Notes: a model not told the origin generated them from the sequence alone. 64,000 nt of DNA from Chamaecrista fasciculata (GCA_003254925.1 QANZ01023311.1:124001-188000); one strand, 5' to 3'. Shown: positions 22,727 through 37,591, counted from the stretch's first letter. Made by a program: numbers and translations.

Positions 22727-24268
22727 TTCTTTTTATATTAATGTTTTTTATGGTTCTTGTCTTCTCTTGTATATGATGACAAAGCGTTTGAGTTTTTAAC
22801 CTCCTCAAGTCATGACTCTAGAGGTCATAGGGTCCAGAACGCTATCCCGAATTCCACCTAGAGTTACGACTCATGGACGTTCGTCTTTTGTGTACTTCTT
22901 TACTGTTTTTAATATATAAAAAAAGTATATATATATATATGGTTTGTCAAAGAGTTCTATATTTATTAGTGGACGTGACATTCTCATGTACCTTAAGCAT
23001 TACTATGTTCAAATTCATGAAATAATAATTATAATTATGTTATTAATAATTATGAGCTGGCAGAATTTATTACACTAAAGTAAGAAGAGCCTCAACATGA
23101 TACAAGTGCCTTAATGGCTTAATACATTCAACATGAAAATATAGTACTTTATGACAACTCATTACATATATATTTATAATGTCTCAAGTGAGTTTTGTTA
23201 AAAATATTTTTATTGAAAGAGTTTTACCTTTGTTAGGAGAACTTTTAATTTGATCATAAAAATGAAATTGTCTAAATCTAAATATATATAACAAAAAAAT
23301 ATCTTAAGATCTTAAGATATATTTAAAAGAAGAAGAGGAAGAAGAAGAAGAAGAAAACAAGTGTTAATAATCGGAACCTTGTCATATCAATTATTAGAGA
23401 AAATATACAGTGTAATGATTGGATAAAGATTAAGGAATCTCCATAAAAAACAAAAACAAAAAAGATTAAGGAGTCGATCCATTAAAAAAAAAGGAGTCGT
23501 TTACTATTTGGTGTTTGGAGGAAAGTGTGGAAGATACTATGTACATGTACAGCACATTGAAATGGGTGAGTAAAAGGACAGAGAACCACATTATGATAAT
23601 AGTGCACGTTATTAGCTGAATTAATAATGATTATTATCTGCATGATATTGATAACATCAAAGACTTCCCGTGGTTAACATTATTTGTGTCACACTTAGAA
23701 AACTCTTAAGACATGTGCTTCGTTCTCCTTTTTTTTTTTTACTTGGCCTGTATTCTCCAATAGACTATGGATATTTTAATAATTCCAAATTTCAAATGTT
23801 GAAGTTGAATGGTGGGAGTGGAGGCTCCAAATGAGTAAAACAGAAGTCTTGAAGTTTGAACACAACTTAATTTTAAATTACTAAACTAGCAGAGCTCCAT
23901 AAAGAGCATTTGATTACAAAACTGAAACAGTAACAAGGTAAAATTCCTCTCCATAAAAATGTATTTAACAAATTTTAAATCTAAGATCTTGTATATAAAG
24001 ATTGTAATAATATTTGTTGACTATGGCTACAACTAAATATTTGTTGAAGAAGCACCACTTTTTTAATACGAGATTTTCACATGGTTTGTTTTTTAGCCTT
24101 GAAAAGGCTACTTTCTTTGGACCACTTTGATTTCTGTAGATTCACTTCATTGTATTTTTTGGTTGAAAATAAAAACTTTCTTACATAAAATGTATTCAAG
24201 TCATATATATTCGGAAAATAGTCCAAGTCTATTAAGTATTAATACAATAAATAAGTATGTCCTTTTAT
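22727..24268. other. Intergenic, no gene recognised
   Basis: AT-rich DNA with an AAG/AGA-rich tract at about 23325-23360 and a poly-T run near 23730. Nothing else is supported. Confidence 0.5.
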
Positions 24269-24537
24269 TGTAATTTTGTTCCCATTACTTCTGAAAACGT
24301 CTCACCGTTGGTCCTAAGTCGATTTCCATTCATCTTATAACTTCACTCATATTTGCCACGTCATCATCCAATTCAGTATGTCAGATCATCTTTAACGACA
24401 AGTAATGAATGGAAATTAGCTTAGAACCATCGGTGAAACGTTTTCAAAAGTTATGGGACCAAAATTACAACAAAAAATGTTATGAGATCAAATTGAGACC
24501 TTTACCAAAGTTATGAAACCAAAAGTGCACTTTAGCC
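24269..24537. mobile_element. GGCTAAAGTGCAC-family fold-back MITE, left end missing
   Basis: The right arm ends CCAAAAGTGCACTTTAGCC. The left arm matches from TTGTAATTTTGTTCCCATTA inward but lacks roughly 65 terminal bases. The centre is the same GAAAACGTCTCACCGTTGGT / ACCATCGGTGAAACGTTTTC mirror seen at 6721-6999. Confidence 0.6.
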
Positions 24538-24820
24538 TAATATATTTTATTATTTGAATTTTAATTAGTTTTTTTTATAAATTATAATAGAAAAATAGTC
24601 AAAGTGCACTTTGGTCCAATAGCTTTTGCTCAGGTCTCAATTTGGTCCCATAACTTTTCTTGTTGCACTTTTGGTCCCATATCTTTACAAAAAGTTGTAG
24701 ATTTGGTTCCATATCACTTTTGGTCTCATATCTTTTGGTCATGTTGCAGAATTGGTCCCATATCTTAGCAAAAAGTTTCACCACCAGTCCCACTTGATTC
24801 AAAGATATGAGACCAATTCT

Positions 24821-25688
24821 TAGGGATGATCAAAATATCCATACCCAATGGGGTCCCTGAAATTTACCCTATGGGTATTGGTTTGGAATGGGTCCGGGAG
24901 TATGGTGGTACCCTATCCGTACCCTACCCATATACCCATTAGTAATAATAAATATATTTTTATATATATAAAATTTAATACTTTAATACTTTTTATTGAA
25001 AAAATATTAGTTTTTATAAATATTAAAATATTTTATTAATGCATTCATATTTATGATTTATTTTTTAATTTTTAGTAGTTATAGATGTAAAAAGTTGGAT
25101 GAATATAAATTTTAAGGTAAATTACACTTTGGTACCCTGTGGTTTGACCCTATTTCACTTTGGTACCATGTGGTTTGAAACTTGACACTTTGGTACCCTG
25201 TGGTATTCTCCATTAACACTTTGGTACCCTTTGGAGCTATTTTGTAATTTTAACCATAACAAATTTTGCAAAAATTACATATTGACCCCAAAAAATTTTC
25301 AAAAAATTACAAATAGGTCCCTGGATACATATTATATAGGGACTAAAATGAAAAATTTAAAATTTTTTTGGGGTCAATATGTAATTTTTGTAAAATTTAT
25401 TATGGTTAAAATTACAAAATAGCTCCAAAGGGTACCAAAGTGTTAATGGAGAATACCACAGGGTACCAAAGTGTCAAGTTTCAAACCACAGGGTACCAAA
25501 GTGAAATAGGGTCAAACCACAGGGTACCAAAGTGTAATTTACCCTAAGTTTTATATTAACAAAAAATAGTTTATTTTAAAAAAATTTCGAGTCCGGGTCT
25601 GAGTATGGGTATGGGGATTGATTTTGATACCTATTTACATATGGGTCCGGGTCCGGATATCATAGTATCCTACCTATGATGATCCCTA
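24821..25688. mobile_element. hAT-like element, middle layer of the nest
   Basis: Starts TAGGGATGATCAAAATATCC and ends CTATGATGATCCCTA. Flanks CCAATTCT (24813-24820 and 25689-25696) are a perfect 8-bp duplication. Subterminal CCCATACCC-like text at the left is mirrored by GGGTCCGGGTCCGG at the right. It contains the 430-bp element at 25115-25544. Confidence 0.85.
25115..25544. mobile_element. GGGTAAATT-family MULE-type MITE, innermost layer of the nest
   Basis: Starts AGGTAAATTACACTTTGGTA and ends TACCAAAGTGTAATTTACCC. Flanks TAAATTTTA (25106-25114) and TAAGTTTTA (25545-25553) match 8 of 9. Arms are nearly identical inverted copies, with repeated GGTACCCTGTGGTTTGA motifs. Confidence 0.85.
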
Positions 25689-26245
25689 CCAATTCTACAC
25701 CTGACTCAAAGATATGAGACTAATTCTGCAACTTAATTAAAAGATATAGGACCAATTCTGCAACATGACTCAAAGATATGAAACCAAAAGTGTAACACGG
25801 GACTAAATCTGCAACTTGAGTAAAAGATATGGGACTAAAAGTGCAACAAAATAGTTATGGGACCAAATTGAGACCTTAGCAAAAATTATGGGATCAAAAG
25901 TGCACTTTGGCCTAGAAAAATTAATTTGATGTTTCTGGTTTGCACTGGCAGGAAGGGTTACAGAGAAATGAAGCGTGGTTCATCATCGTCCGCATTCATT
26001 CCAAATACACCGATGAATTGAAACATGTAGTTTTCTTTTCTTCTTTATTTAATAATCGAAGGTTTCGAGATATCTTTGAAAAAAACAATTAAATATTCAT
26101 ATTATATCTGGAGTCCCAATCAGATTTAGTCATCTGGAGGAGTCCTATTTGATCAGAACACGCTAGCTCTGAAAAGCGATGAAGAAGAACGATCAAGAAA
26201 AACCAGAGAAGAAGAGAAGATAAGAGAATCATCATCATTTCTACA

Positions 26246-26253
26246 TATATAAA
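26246..26253 (+). promoter_or_regulatory. Possible TATA box of the cysteine protease gene
   Basis: TATATAAA lies 57 bases before the ATG at 26310. This would give a short leader, so it is only a candidate. Confidence 0.3.
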
Positions 26254-26309
26254 AAAAAAAAGGGAAAATAATTAGAAAATTTTCCTTCCCTCTTTGGATT
26301 TTCTCTACC

Positions 26310-29430
<3,121 letters not shown>

Positions 29431-29541
29431 GGAGTTCATTTTTTTCACGTCATCCATATTGTAGGAAACACATACTTTGTATTATTGCAGCTTAGCCTGG
29501 ATTTTGACCATTTTTAGTGAAATTATTGATAGGGTTATGAT

Positions 29542-30524
29542 CTAAGAAGCATGGACACGGACACGGACACGAGACACGACACGGACACGGACACGCCGAC
29601 ACGTCAGTTCTTAAAATTAGAGGACACGACACGGCATATATATATAATATATATATATATATTATAATTTAATTATAAATGCTGAAAAAATTGCAATAAT
29701 ACACACATATCATACACATTCCTGCACAATTATAAATAATTAAATATATATATAAAAAAAAAGCTAACGTCAGTAAATTAAACCACTAAATATATACCAC
29801 AAAATATAGATAATATGGATGTATAGAGGTACATATTTCTCACAATAAATATAAATACAGTAACAAAAAAAAAGAGATGAAGGACAGGGATATATATCAG
29901 TAATTATTGAAGAAATTTTACTGAAATAATGAAATGTAATGGATTCCAATCTTGTTCTTTTGTTTGGTGTGGAAGAGCTGCCAACGAAGCAGCCCTCTTT
30001 TGGTGTCTTAATAAATTAAAGCATTTTGTTTATTATAAAAAATATATAAAGCTGCACAACACAGTAACATTAAAGAAAAGGGTGGAGCATCTTGAGTGTT
30101 CGTGTAATCCAACGGCCACAAATCAACCCACTCTTTTTAACAAATCAACTCCCATTTCAGATCTACCCAATACCCATCTCATTGTCCCTCTTCAATCCTC
30201 GCTGCTTCGCCATTATCGTCGTGCCCGTGTCTGTCATGAGCATTTCTGCCATCACTTTCATGTTCGTTTTCTGCCGTTATCGTCTTCTGCCATTATCGTC
30301 TTCTGTCATGGGCCACTCCAGCCAATGCCGCCGTGTCAACCAACATTTCAAGCCGTTTCTACCAGTGTCCGCGCCGTGTCTGAGCCGAGATCGAAACGGA
30401 AAGATGACGGACACGGTGAGACACGTGTCGGACACGTGTCGTACGCGTGTCGTACACGCGTCCGTGTCCGACACGTGTCGGACACATGGACACGCCATCA
30501 AACAGGCGTGTCCGTGCTTCTTAG
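29542..30524. mobile_element. hAT-like element with ACACGG-rich ends, just after the protease gene
   Basis: Starts CTAAGAAGCATGGACACGG and ends CGTGTCCGTGCTTCTTAG. GTTATGAT flanks it on both sides (29534-29541, 30525-30532), an 8-bp duplication (9 bp if one terminal G is counted to the flank). The subterminal parts are arrays of GGACAC/GTGTCC. The interior contains a less AT-rich stretch at about 30105-30400 whose open frames have no domain I recognise. It begins 112 bases after the protease stop codon and may lie in its 3' UTR or terminator region. Confidence 0.75.
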
Positions 30525-30532
30525 GTTATGAT

Positions 30533-31579
30533 GCTTCTGTATTAATAAACAAAGATTGAAGATGAGATTATCATTTTTTTCACATTGAACTAAATTATAT
30601 TGAGGTTACTTTTAATGAAGAAAATTCTACCATAGTATCTTCCTCTTTGCTTGACCAATAACAAATTCCTTTATTGATTTGAGGATGCATGTGTGAGTTA
30701 GAGAAAGATTTGACGATCTAGAAATTTCTTTTTTGAAAAATAGGAAGATAAAATTTTACAAATAATACAATCGAATGCATAAAATTCACATTCTTCTTTG
30801 TCTCTTTCTATATATCTTTCTCTAACTTGAAAATTTTTATTATTTTCTAACTTAAAGGATCACTCACGATACAGAATGCAGGATTCTCTTATGTGATCAT
30901 CTTAATTATATATAGTTGTAGCGTTCATATATTTTCTTTCTTTCTTTTTTTTTAAAAAAAAAGGAAGAAGAATTTTTTTTTTTGTCAGAAAAAAAAGGAA
31001 TAAGTATAAGGTATGTATTGTGAGGTCCAGCATGACATGGGCTATACGAGTTATGAATTGAAGTTATGGGCCCTATCTCTATCTATGAGATGCCGTGTTT
31101 GAGAGATCAATGTGTTCAATGTGCCAGAAATTGTGGTCGATATTTGTCCACAAGAAAGTATAAAATAAAATAATATTTAATACAAATTACACAAATATAT
31201 ATGACCGACCAATCCATCCAACGAATAACACAAAAAAATTGGCTAAAAAAAAAAACAAAAAATATAAAGTGGTCAATTTTCAAGTGTCAACGCTGGTGGT
31301 AACAGCGAACAGGTAAGCTGGTGGTAACAGCGAACAGGTAAGCTGTTAATTATGAATATTAATTATATTATTAATTATTTTTGTACGATGTGTTTCCTTC
31401 TGGCCCGCTTACGCTTATCTTATTCTTAATTTTTTATCTTATCTGTATCTGCCTTCCATCTGGCTATCTGCTGCATCTGATACCCACGTGCCACGCCACA
31501 AACGTCTCTCTCTCTTTTATTATTTTTATTTTAATAAACATACCTATAAATTAATATCTAGGTTTTTCTTTGGTCAAAT
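30533..31579. other. Intergenic, no gene recognised
   Basis: AT-rich DNA with a 23-base direct repeat containing GCTGGTGGTAACAGCGAACA at about 31289-31338. Nothing else is supported. Confidence 0.5.
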
Positions 31580-31592
31580 ATATTTAGGATTG

Positions 31593-31780
31593 ACCGGCAA
31601 GTGTTTGTAGTGGTTGCCGAGCTACATCATAGGTGAGAATTCAAGTTCGATCCTTAAAGTTGACATTGTTGGGAGGGCACGATCGTTTTATCTTTGTAGT
31701 CTGAATGAGATTAGTCTTCACTTAAATCATTACACGGACAGGCGGGGAAAACTCATAAGATTACCTAAATATATATATAT
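31593..31780 (+). mobile_element. tRNA-derived SINE, copy 2
   Basis: Matches copy 1 along its length: GTAGTGGTTGCCGAGCTACA, then box B-like AATTCAAGTTCGATCCTTA, then ATGAGATTAGTCTTC and ATTACACGGACAGGCGGGG, ending in an (AT)n-like tail. Flanks ATATTTAGGATTG (31580-31592) and ATATTTAAGATTG (31781-31793) match at 12 of 13 positions. Confidence 0.8.
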
Positions 31781-31793
31781 ATATTTAAGATTG

Positions 31794-32046
31794 TATTAAT
31801 TGTTCCATATTTTCTTTATCTCTTCATTTATATTTTTTACTTGAATAAATTAGATCTTTAGTCCCTCAAACTTTATGTGATTTTGTCCAGATCTATTTCT
31901 AGTATTAGTTGTGAGAGATTATATTCCTATATTAGATATTGACTCATGTCCGAGAATATATGCCGAAAAATATTCAATATTTTCACAAATTAAAGGAGAA
32001 GTCTATGGCATTTACTTTTGGGAGGAATATTGCTTTTTTGATATGA
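31794..32046. other. Short intergenic spacer
   Basis: AT-rich. No feature recognised. Confidence 0.4.
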
Positions 32047-32055
32047 TAAATATTT

Positions 32056-32434
32056 GGGTAAATTCCACTTTGGTACCCTGTTCTATGGACAAATTCCACT
32101 TTAGTACCCTGTTCTTTCAAAAGTGACACTTTGGTACCCTGTTCTTTCAAAAATGTCATTTTGGTACCCTATTCTTTCAAAAGTGACATTTTGGTACCTG
32201 TTCTTTGGACCAAGTGACGCTTTGGTACCCTGTTCTTTCACTATTTGTTACTTTTTTAGGGTACCAAAGTGTCACTTGGTCCAAAGAATGAGGTACCAAA
32301 ATGTCACTTTTGAAAGAACAGGGTACCAAAATGACATTTTTGAAAGAACAGGGTACCAAAGTGTCACTTTTGAAAGAACAGGGTACCAAAGTGGAATTGG
32401 TTCATAGAACAGGGTACCAAAGTGGAATTTACCC
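32056..32434. mobile_element. Complete GGGTAAATT-family MULE-type fold-back MITE
   Basis: Starts GGGTAAATTCCACTTTGGTA and ends TACCAAAGTGGAATTTACCC. Flanks TAAATATTT (32047-32055 and 32435-32443) are a perfect 9-bp duplication. Each arm repeats GGTACCCTGTTCTTTCAAAA about five times, the right arm in reverse complement. The frames at 32123-32564 are translations of this repeat. Confidence 0.9.
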
Positions 32435-32443
32435 TAAATATTT

Positions 32444-32861
32444 TATTAACAACTTCAAGATCGGTGATGATTTTCATCATATAGGTAGGATCAATTGTAC
32501 TTTATTTTGTTTTTGTAGTTCAACAATGTTTACAAATTATTCTTCTTTTGTAACATTAGATTAGATTGTAGTTTTCTAATTAATTGTAAGTGTGTTTTGA
32601 CTTTTTTATGATATAATTTGGCATGATGTTTCTTTAAAAAATAAAAATAAAACTAAAAATTGAGGTCCTTGATGCAATTAATGTTGATTTTACAAACTAA
32701 AAATTAATGTGCGTGAATCTTTGTTGTATTTAAAAATTAATCACTAAAAATTGACTGAGAGATAGTAAAATATATTGATTTTACAATATTTATAGACTAA
32801 ACTATATAAATTAAAATTCTTAAAAGAAATATCTTAAAGAAACAACTTATATAGTATATAA
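32444..32861. other. Short intergenic spacer between two MULE-type elements
   Basis: AT-rich DNA. No gene recognised. Confidence 0.4.
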
Positions 32862-33156
32862 TTATTTCTGGGCCAAAGTTTTATTTTGGTCCCCCACTTA
32901 TATTCAGTGTTCCAAATTGGTCCCCCAGTTATGTAAAACTTGGCAAAGTTGGTCCCTCTAACAGTTTCCATCTATTTTTTTGTTAGAAAAAAAGACAAAA
33001 TTAATTTTTAACTACTAAAAGTTTAAATTTTTTGCCTCAAAGACCTTTTTCTCTATAACAGAACCAAAATGTAAGAAAGAAGAAATAACTGAGAGGTTTT
33101 ATTTTATTTCACCCAAAAAAAACCTCTCTCTCGGCTCTCTCTCCACACCGTCATAT

Positions 33157-33298
33157 ATGTATGCGACGGCCGATCGGAATCACGGCAGCCCCGGCTCCGG
33201 CGACGATGAGCTTAACCTAAAGGATACGGAGCTCGCGTTCAGCCTTCCCGGTGCCAAAAGACGACAGCGTTTGGCCCCAGAGCGCCAATTTCCCTCAG
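33157..33298 (+). pseudogene. Captured exon-like fragment (left arm), possibly Aux/IAA-derived
   Basis: From the ATG at 33157 the frame contains DDELNLKDTEL...SLPGAKRR, resembling domain I of Aux/IAA repressors (LNLKATELRLGLPG). The fragment ends CCCTCAG/GTTTC, which looks like an exon-donor junction, followed by a pyrimidine-rich intron-like stretch (the loop). This is a similarity of about a dozen residues, so the assignment is tentative. The same fragment occurs inverted at 33342-33483. Confidence 0.4.
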
Positions 33299-33341
33299 GT
33301 TTCATTCTTTTCTCTCTTCTTCTTTGATTTCCATTGTATCT

Positions 33342-33483
33342 CTGAGGGAAATTGGTGCTCTGGGGCCAAACGCTGCCGTCTTTTGGCACCGGGAAGGCTG
33401 AACGCGAGCTCCGTATCCTTCAGGTTAAGCTCATCGTCGCCGGAGCCGGGGCTGCCGTGATTCCGATCGACCGTCGCATACAT
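33342..33483 (-). pseudogene. Captured exon-like fragment (right arm), inverted copy
   Basis: Reverse complement of the fragment at 33157-33298 with only a handful of base differences. Its minus-strand frame again reads DDELNLKDTEL...SLPGAKRR. Such close arms imply either recent duplication or ongoing arm correction. Confidence 0.4.
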
Positions 33484-33806
33484 ATATGACGGTGTGGAGA
33501 GAGAACCGAGAGAGAGGTTTTTTTTGGGTGAAATAAAATAAAACCCCCCAGTTATTTCTTCCTTCTTATATTTTGATTCTGTTATAGAGAAAAAGGTCTT
33601 TGAGGCAAAAAATTTAAATTTTTAGGAGTTAAAAATCAATTTTGTCTTTTTCTCTAATAAAAAAATGGATGGAAACTGTTAGAGGGACCAACTTTGCCAA
33701 GTTTTGCATAACTGGGGACTAATATGGAACGAAAAATAACTGAAGGACTAATTTAGAACACTGAGTATAACTGGGGGACCAAAATAAGACTTTGGCGTTA
33801 TTTCTT

Positions 33807-35100
33807 TGTGGTCTCTCTTTTTTCGTAAGACTTTTTGTTGTCTCTTTTTTCGACGTTCACACTTTACATGCTTGTTCAGTTGTTCTTTTCTTTCATCCTC
33901 TTTCTCTTTTTATCTCCTCCATTTGTTTCAAAACCTTTTAATATTCTGTCTTCTCTTTTTAGGTGTTTCTAGGACTTACCGCTTCATAACATTTTGTCAT
34001 TTACCTTATCTTCTGAACGTTAAAATGCTCATTCAATATTTCGAAATAAAATTTTAGATATCTATGAAAAGATGAAATCAAGACATAATTTAAACCCCCA
34101 ATCCCCTTGCGTGATAATTTCAAATTCATTTATCAGTTAATTCAATATTCTAGCATTCTAACTTCTTCAATGGATTTGGATAAAAAAAAAAACTCCTTCA
34201 ATGGATATAAATTAAAAATTATCATTCTAATAATGTAATAATATATTTATAAAATTTTATCTAGTGATTTAATGATCATACTGAATTTCTAAAGGAACTG
34301 CCCAAAAAAAATCATTAAATCAATAATCACAGTGCTTTAGATATTACTTTTCTCTATTATTAATTTTGTTATTTAAATCAATGAAAAGTTGACAACATAG
34401 CTATTTAGACGAAACTAAGTTGGCATATAAATTAAATTGATTACAAAAATAATTGAGAAAATTAAGAAATGAAATGACAGTATTAATGATATTGGATTGA
34501 TAGAATCATATGAATTTAAATTATTTCTTCTTAAATGCATTTATTAACTCATTTAATATATATTTTCCTGTTCATACTACTTTACACAATAATTTCTCCT
34601 GAATTAAAGATAAAAATATTTTACACCCACAACGAAACTAAGGTATAAAAATTAAATAAAAATTAGTTATAAGATATTCAAAAAATCTCAAATTTAAATT
34701 TGGTTTTAGCTATGTGATATAATATGAATATATTTTTTTTAAATCAGAATATTCATTATAAAAAATAATGATTAATTCTTTAATCGCAGATATTCTACTT
34801 AACTGTAAAGAAAAAGGCTATTTGAACCTATCATTTACTAAAAAAAAAGAGTTATTTTTTTATTAGTTAAGTGAATTTTTAAATATTAAAAATTATTTTA
34901 AATAAATTTTTATAAATTTTAAAATATGATATGCTCTCTGACCGATTAAATTTAGCCGGATATGATATAAATATTCTTGATTCTTGTAAATGGAAAGAAC
35001 GTTTGATTCTTTAATGGTTTGACATATTGGAGTGCGTCACGTCGCATAACGCGTACAAGTTACAACAAATAGTCTATTTTCTCTGTTTGTTTGCTACAGT
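33807..35100. other. Intergenic, upstream of thioredoxin
   Basis: AT-rich DNA without recognised genes or repeats. The last few hundred bases are the probable thioredoxin promoter. Confidence 0.5.
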
Positions 35101-35118
35101 GGGGACCACTTGTGGGTC

Positions 35119-35125
35119 TATATAA
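35119..35125 (+). promoter_or_regulatory. Probable TATA box of the thioredoxin gene
   Basis: TATATAA within GGTCTATATAAGCTCGCAC lies about 100 bases before the ATG. The GC-richer flanks on both sides are typical of a plant core promoter. Confidence 0.55.
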
Positions 35126-35222
35126 GCTCGCACGATGCCATTTCATTTTACAAATCATAGCTCAAAATTTTCACGCAAATTCAAAGTCTAACCTGATAGC
35201 TTCATTTCTACGTTCAGAGAAA

Positions 35223-36625
35223 ATGGCCGAAGAAGGACAGGTTATCGGTTGCCACACTGTCGAATCCTGGAAGCAGCAACTTCAGAATGGACAGGAAGCC
35301 AAGAAACTGGTAATTTTATTTTTCTTCTTTTTTTGTTTCAATAGATCTTTATTTTCCGATTATCTGTTGCTCTGAACTTCATTTTCGAATCATGAGGATC
35401 GGTTGGATATAGTGATTTATGTCTATGTGTTTTTTGCATATGAGATCGGTTGGATTTGCTTCTGCTCTTTCGATTGTTATTGAACTTATTACTTGAATCG
35501 GTGTTGTTTGGAAAATGATTTGCAGCCGAACAAGGGTTTCCAGAAATTAACATATTGCGGTGAAACTTATTAATTATTAATTCTCGATTGGCAAAACCTC
35601 TTTCATTACCGCGGGATCTAGTTGTTAGATTGTTGTGTGTGTAATTTCTCGAGATTTCCTTCTTCCGTTCTTCTGAGTTATGAACGCTAACCTAGTTTGT
35701 CAGAATAAACCGATTTGTGCCTTATTTTGAAATTATACCTTCTGCTAATTTGTGGTGTAAGGTGAGTTGGTAATTGCATCCAAGTTATCAACACAGAAAA
35801 ATTAGGTCTATCTAATGTTAATTAATGAACTGAAATTGCATTGAAGATGGTATGTGGAGTGTTTTTGTATTCGGTGAATTACTTATCTTCGAAAACTATG
35901 GTTGCTCTTCAGTTAAATTGCAAAGGTTTTTGGAGCCTAACCTAGGAAACTTGAACACCTTATAATGCCTTTCTGATTATCCAACTGAAAGACCATATAT
36001 GTCTAAGCCAAGAATTGGGTTTATTTCTTCTGTGTTTACTGATTACCTGAAACTTGCATAATTCTTAACTATATCTTCACAGATGCCATCTTGTGCAATT
36101 GTTACATGTACTATTCAACAGTAAAGCTTTAGCTTCTTCCTTTTCATACTCCTTTGTTTCTAATCCCTTTCCGCTTTTTTTATCACGCATAGCTGCTTAT
36201 TTTAGCTGCTTATTTTGATGTGTTAGTATGATATTCTCACTTTCGAAAGAAAATTGGATTTGACAGATTGTGGTGGATTTCACTGCTTCTTGGTGTGGTC
36301 CATGCCGTTTCATTGCCCCAATTCTGGCAGAGCTTGCTAAAAAGTTTACCAATGTCCTCTTTCTAAAGGTGGACGTGGATGAATTGAAGGTAAAGCATAT
36401 ATAAATCTTCCTTATCCCATTATTCGTTTCTTAATTTTCTTCAATCTGATAAGGGAATGCTGAATTCATTTTGTTGTCCAGACTGTTGCTGCTGAATGGA
36501 AGGTTGAGGCTATGCCGACATTCTTGTTTCTGAAAGATGGTAATGAAGTGCATAAGATCGTGGGTGCTAAGAAAGATGAGCTTCTACTCACTATAGAGAA
36601 GCATGCTGCTACTGCTTCAGCTTGA
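35223..36625 (+). CDS. Thioredoxin h-type
   Basis: Exons 35223-35309, 36267-36389 and 36482-36625 join in frame to 117 residues, the usual length of subgroup-I thioredoxins h. The redox motif WCGPC is at residues 38-42, preceded by VVDFTAS. The cis-proline loop is AMPTF (P82), followed by [14 protein letters not shown]. No transit peptide is present, in line with the cytosolic location known for this family, where it reduces disulphides with electrons from NADPH-thioredoxin reductase. The open frame upstream extends to 35091, but the chosen ATG matches family N termini ([12 protein letters not shown]) and follows the TATA box at a normal distance. The gene converges with the beta-galactosidase gene 1 kb downstream. 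Confidence 0.95.
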
Positions 36626-37591
36626 AGTATGAATGTCACGAATAATGTATTTCAGCTTTCGTGTCAGTTTGGCTGATTTTAATTTGGTCTCAACTCTGAA
36701 GAATATGAACTTGTGAAGTGATGACTGTATATGTGAATAAGGTAGTTTGAATTCTCGTACTCGCATAAGACGCTTAGCTTTGGCTCAAATTATTTGCAAT
36801 AATATATTTTTATTATTAAATGGATATTGTATGCAATTTATGTCGGACATGGATATTATTTGCTATTTGCATGCCTCTGTTTCATTTAACTGCTAATATA
36901 GACTATGCTTGCTGGGGACGCGAGTGTGTCAACAGAGAAACACACGGTCTCTTGTCGTGTTTACTAATTCAATGCAATGGAATTTTTTTCTGGTGTCATT
37001 TATAGTGTACTACTCCTCTCGACCATTTTTTATAAGGAGTCAAAAATAGAACATTATATTATATTTATAAGATAAGATTGACTAATTAATTAATGTGTCT
37101 GGGCAAAACAGAAAAAGATTTAAAATGTGTCACCCGTAATTTTTCATTATATTTGGTGATATTAACTTCTGATGGGAGTGCATTTGCCAAATCTACAAAA
37201 GACCTCCGAACAGTTTGATAGCTATATAACTAACTGACTTTGGACTTTGGAGGCTAGAATGTTCTGACTTCAGAGAGTGCATACTTTTCTTATACTGAAA
37301 TAATTCGGTTTGATTTACGATTCCAACATAGTACACATACAACTGATCATCAATTGAAACACAAAATTTCTCTAACTAAATATATTGACACAAACAAATT
37401 ACAAATGATATTAAAATGACGTCCACGGTGAAACCACTAAGTATTAACTTATTCCTTTCCAGAAAAAAATTGATAATTATTCATTTGATTGCATCACCGA
37501 CGAACGAACAGAAGCAACACATCTCTTATTTTCGCTTAAAATCATAACTATGGCATGCTAAGCCCAATTGTGTTCCTTTCAATTCTCTGAA
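36626..37591. other. Convergent intergenic region
   Basis: Holds the 3' UTRs of thioredoxin (left) and beta-galactosidase (right). No other gene is recognised. Confidence 0.55.

Larger units (their letters stand above)
24597..25912. mobile_element. MULE-type fold-back MITE, outer layer of a three-element nest
   Basis: Starts AGTCAAAGTGCACTTTGGTC and ends ATCAAAAGTGCACTTTGGCC. The flanks TAGAAAAAT (24588-24596 and 25913-25921) are a perfect 9-bp duplication. The original element is about 440 bp, split by an 868-bp insertion at 24821-25688. Confidence 0.85.
32871..33797. mobile_element. Fold-back MULE carrying an inverted GC-rich gene fragment (Pack-MULE-like)
   Basis: Starts GGCCAAAGTTTTATTTTGGT and ends CCAAAATAAGACTTTGGCG. 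Flanks TTATTTCTG (32862-32870) and TTATTTCTT (33798-33806) match 8 of 9. The element is an inverted repeat over its whole length, with a loop of about 43 bases (33299-33341). The inner 140 bases of each arm are GC-rich and code-like, unlike the surroundings. No transposase is present, so it is non-autonomous. Confidence 0.85.

Noticed and set aside
30092-30559. A 155-residue open frame
   Set aside because: Its second half runs into the GTGTCC arrays of the hAT-like element and its first half has no known domain.
32056-32434. Short regularly spaced repeats that could suggest a CRISPR array
   Set aside because: The units touch each other without unique spacers, are inverted in the second half, and lie in a plant nuclear element.
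32123-32564. Repeated peptide-like open frames on both strands
   Set aside because: They arise from the roughly 21-base GGTACC-type repeats of a fold-back MULE. The regular period explains them.
36820-37005. A small open frame after thioredoxin
   Set aside because: It lies in the 3' flank with no conserved features.
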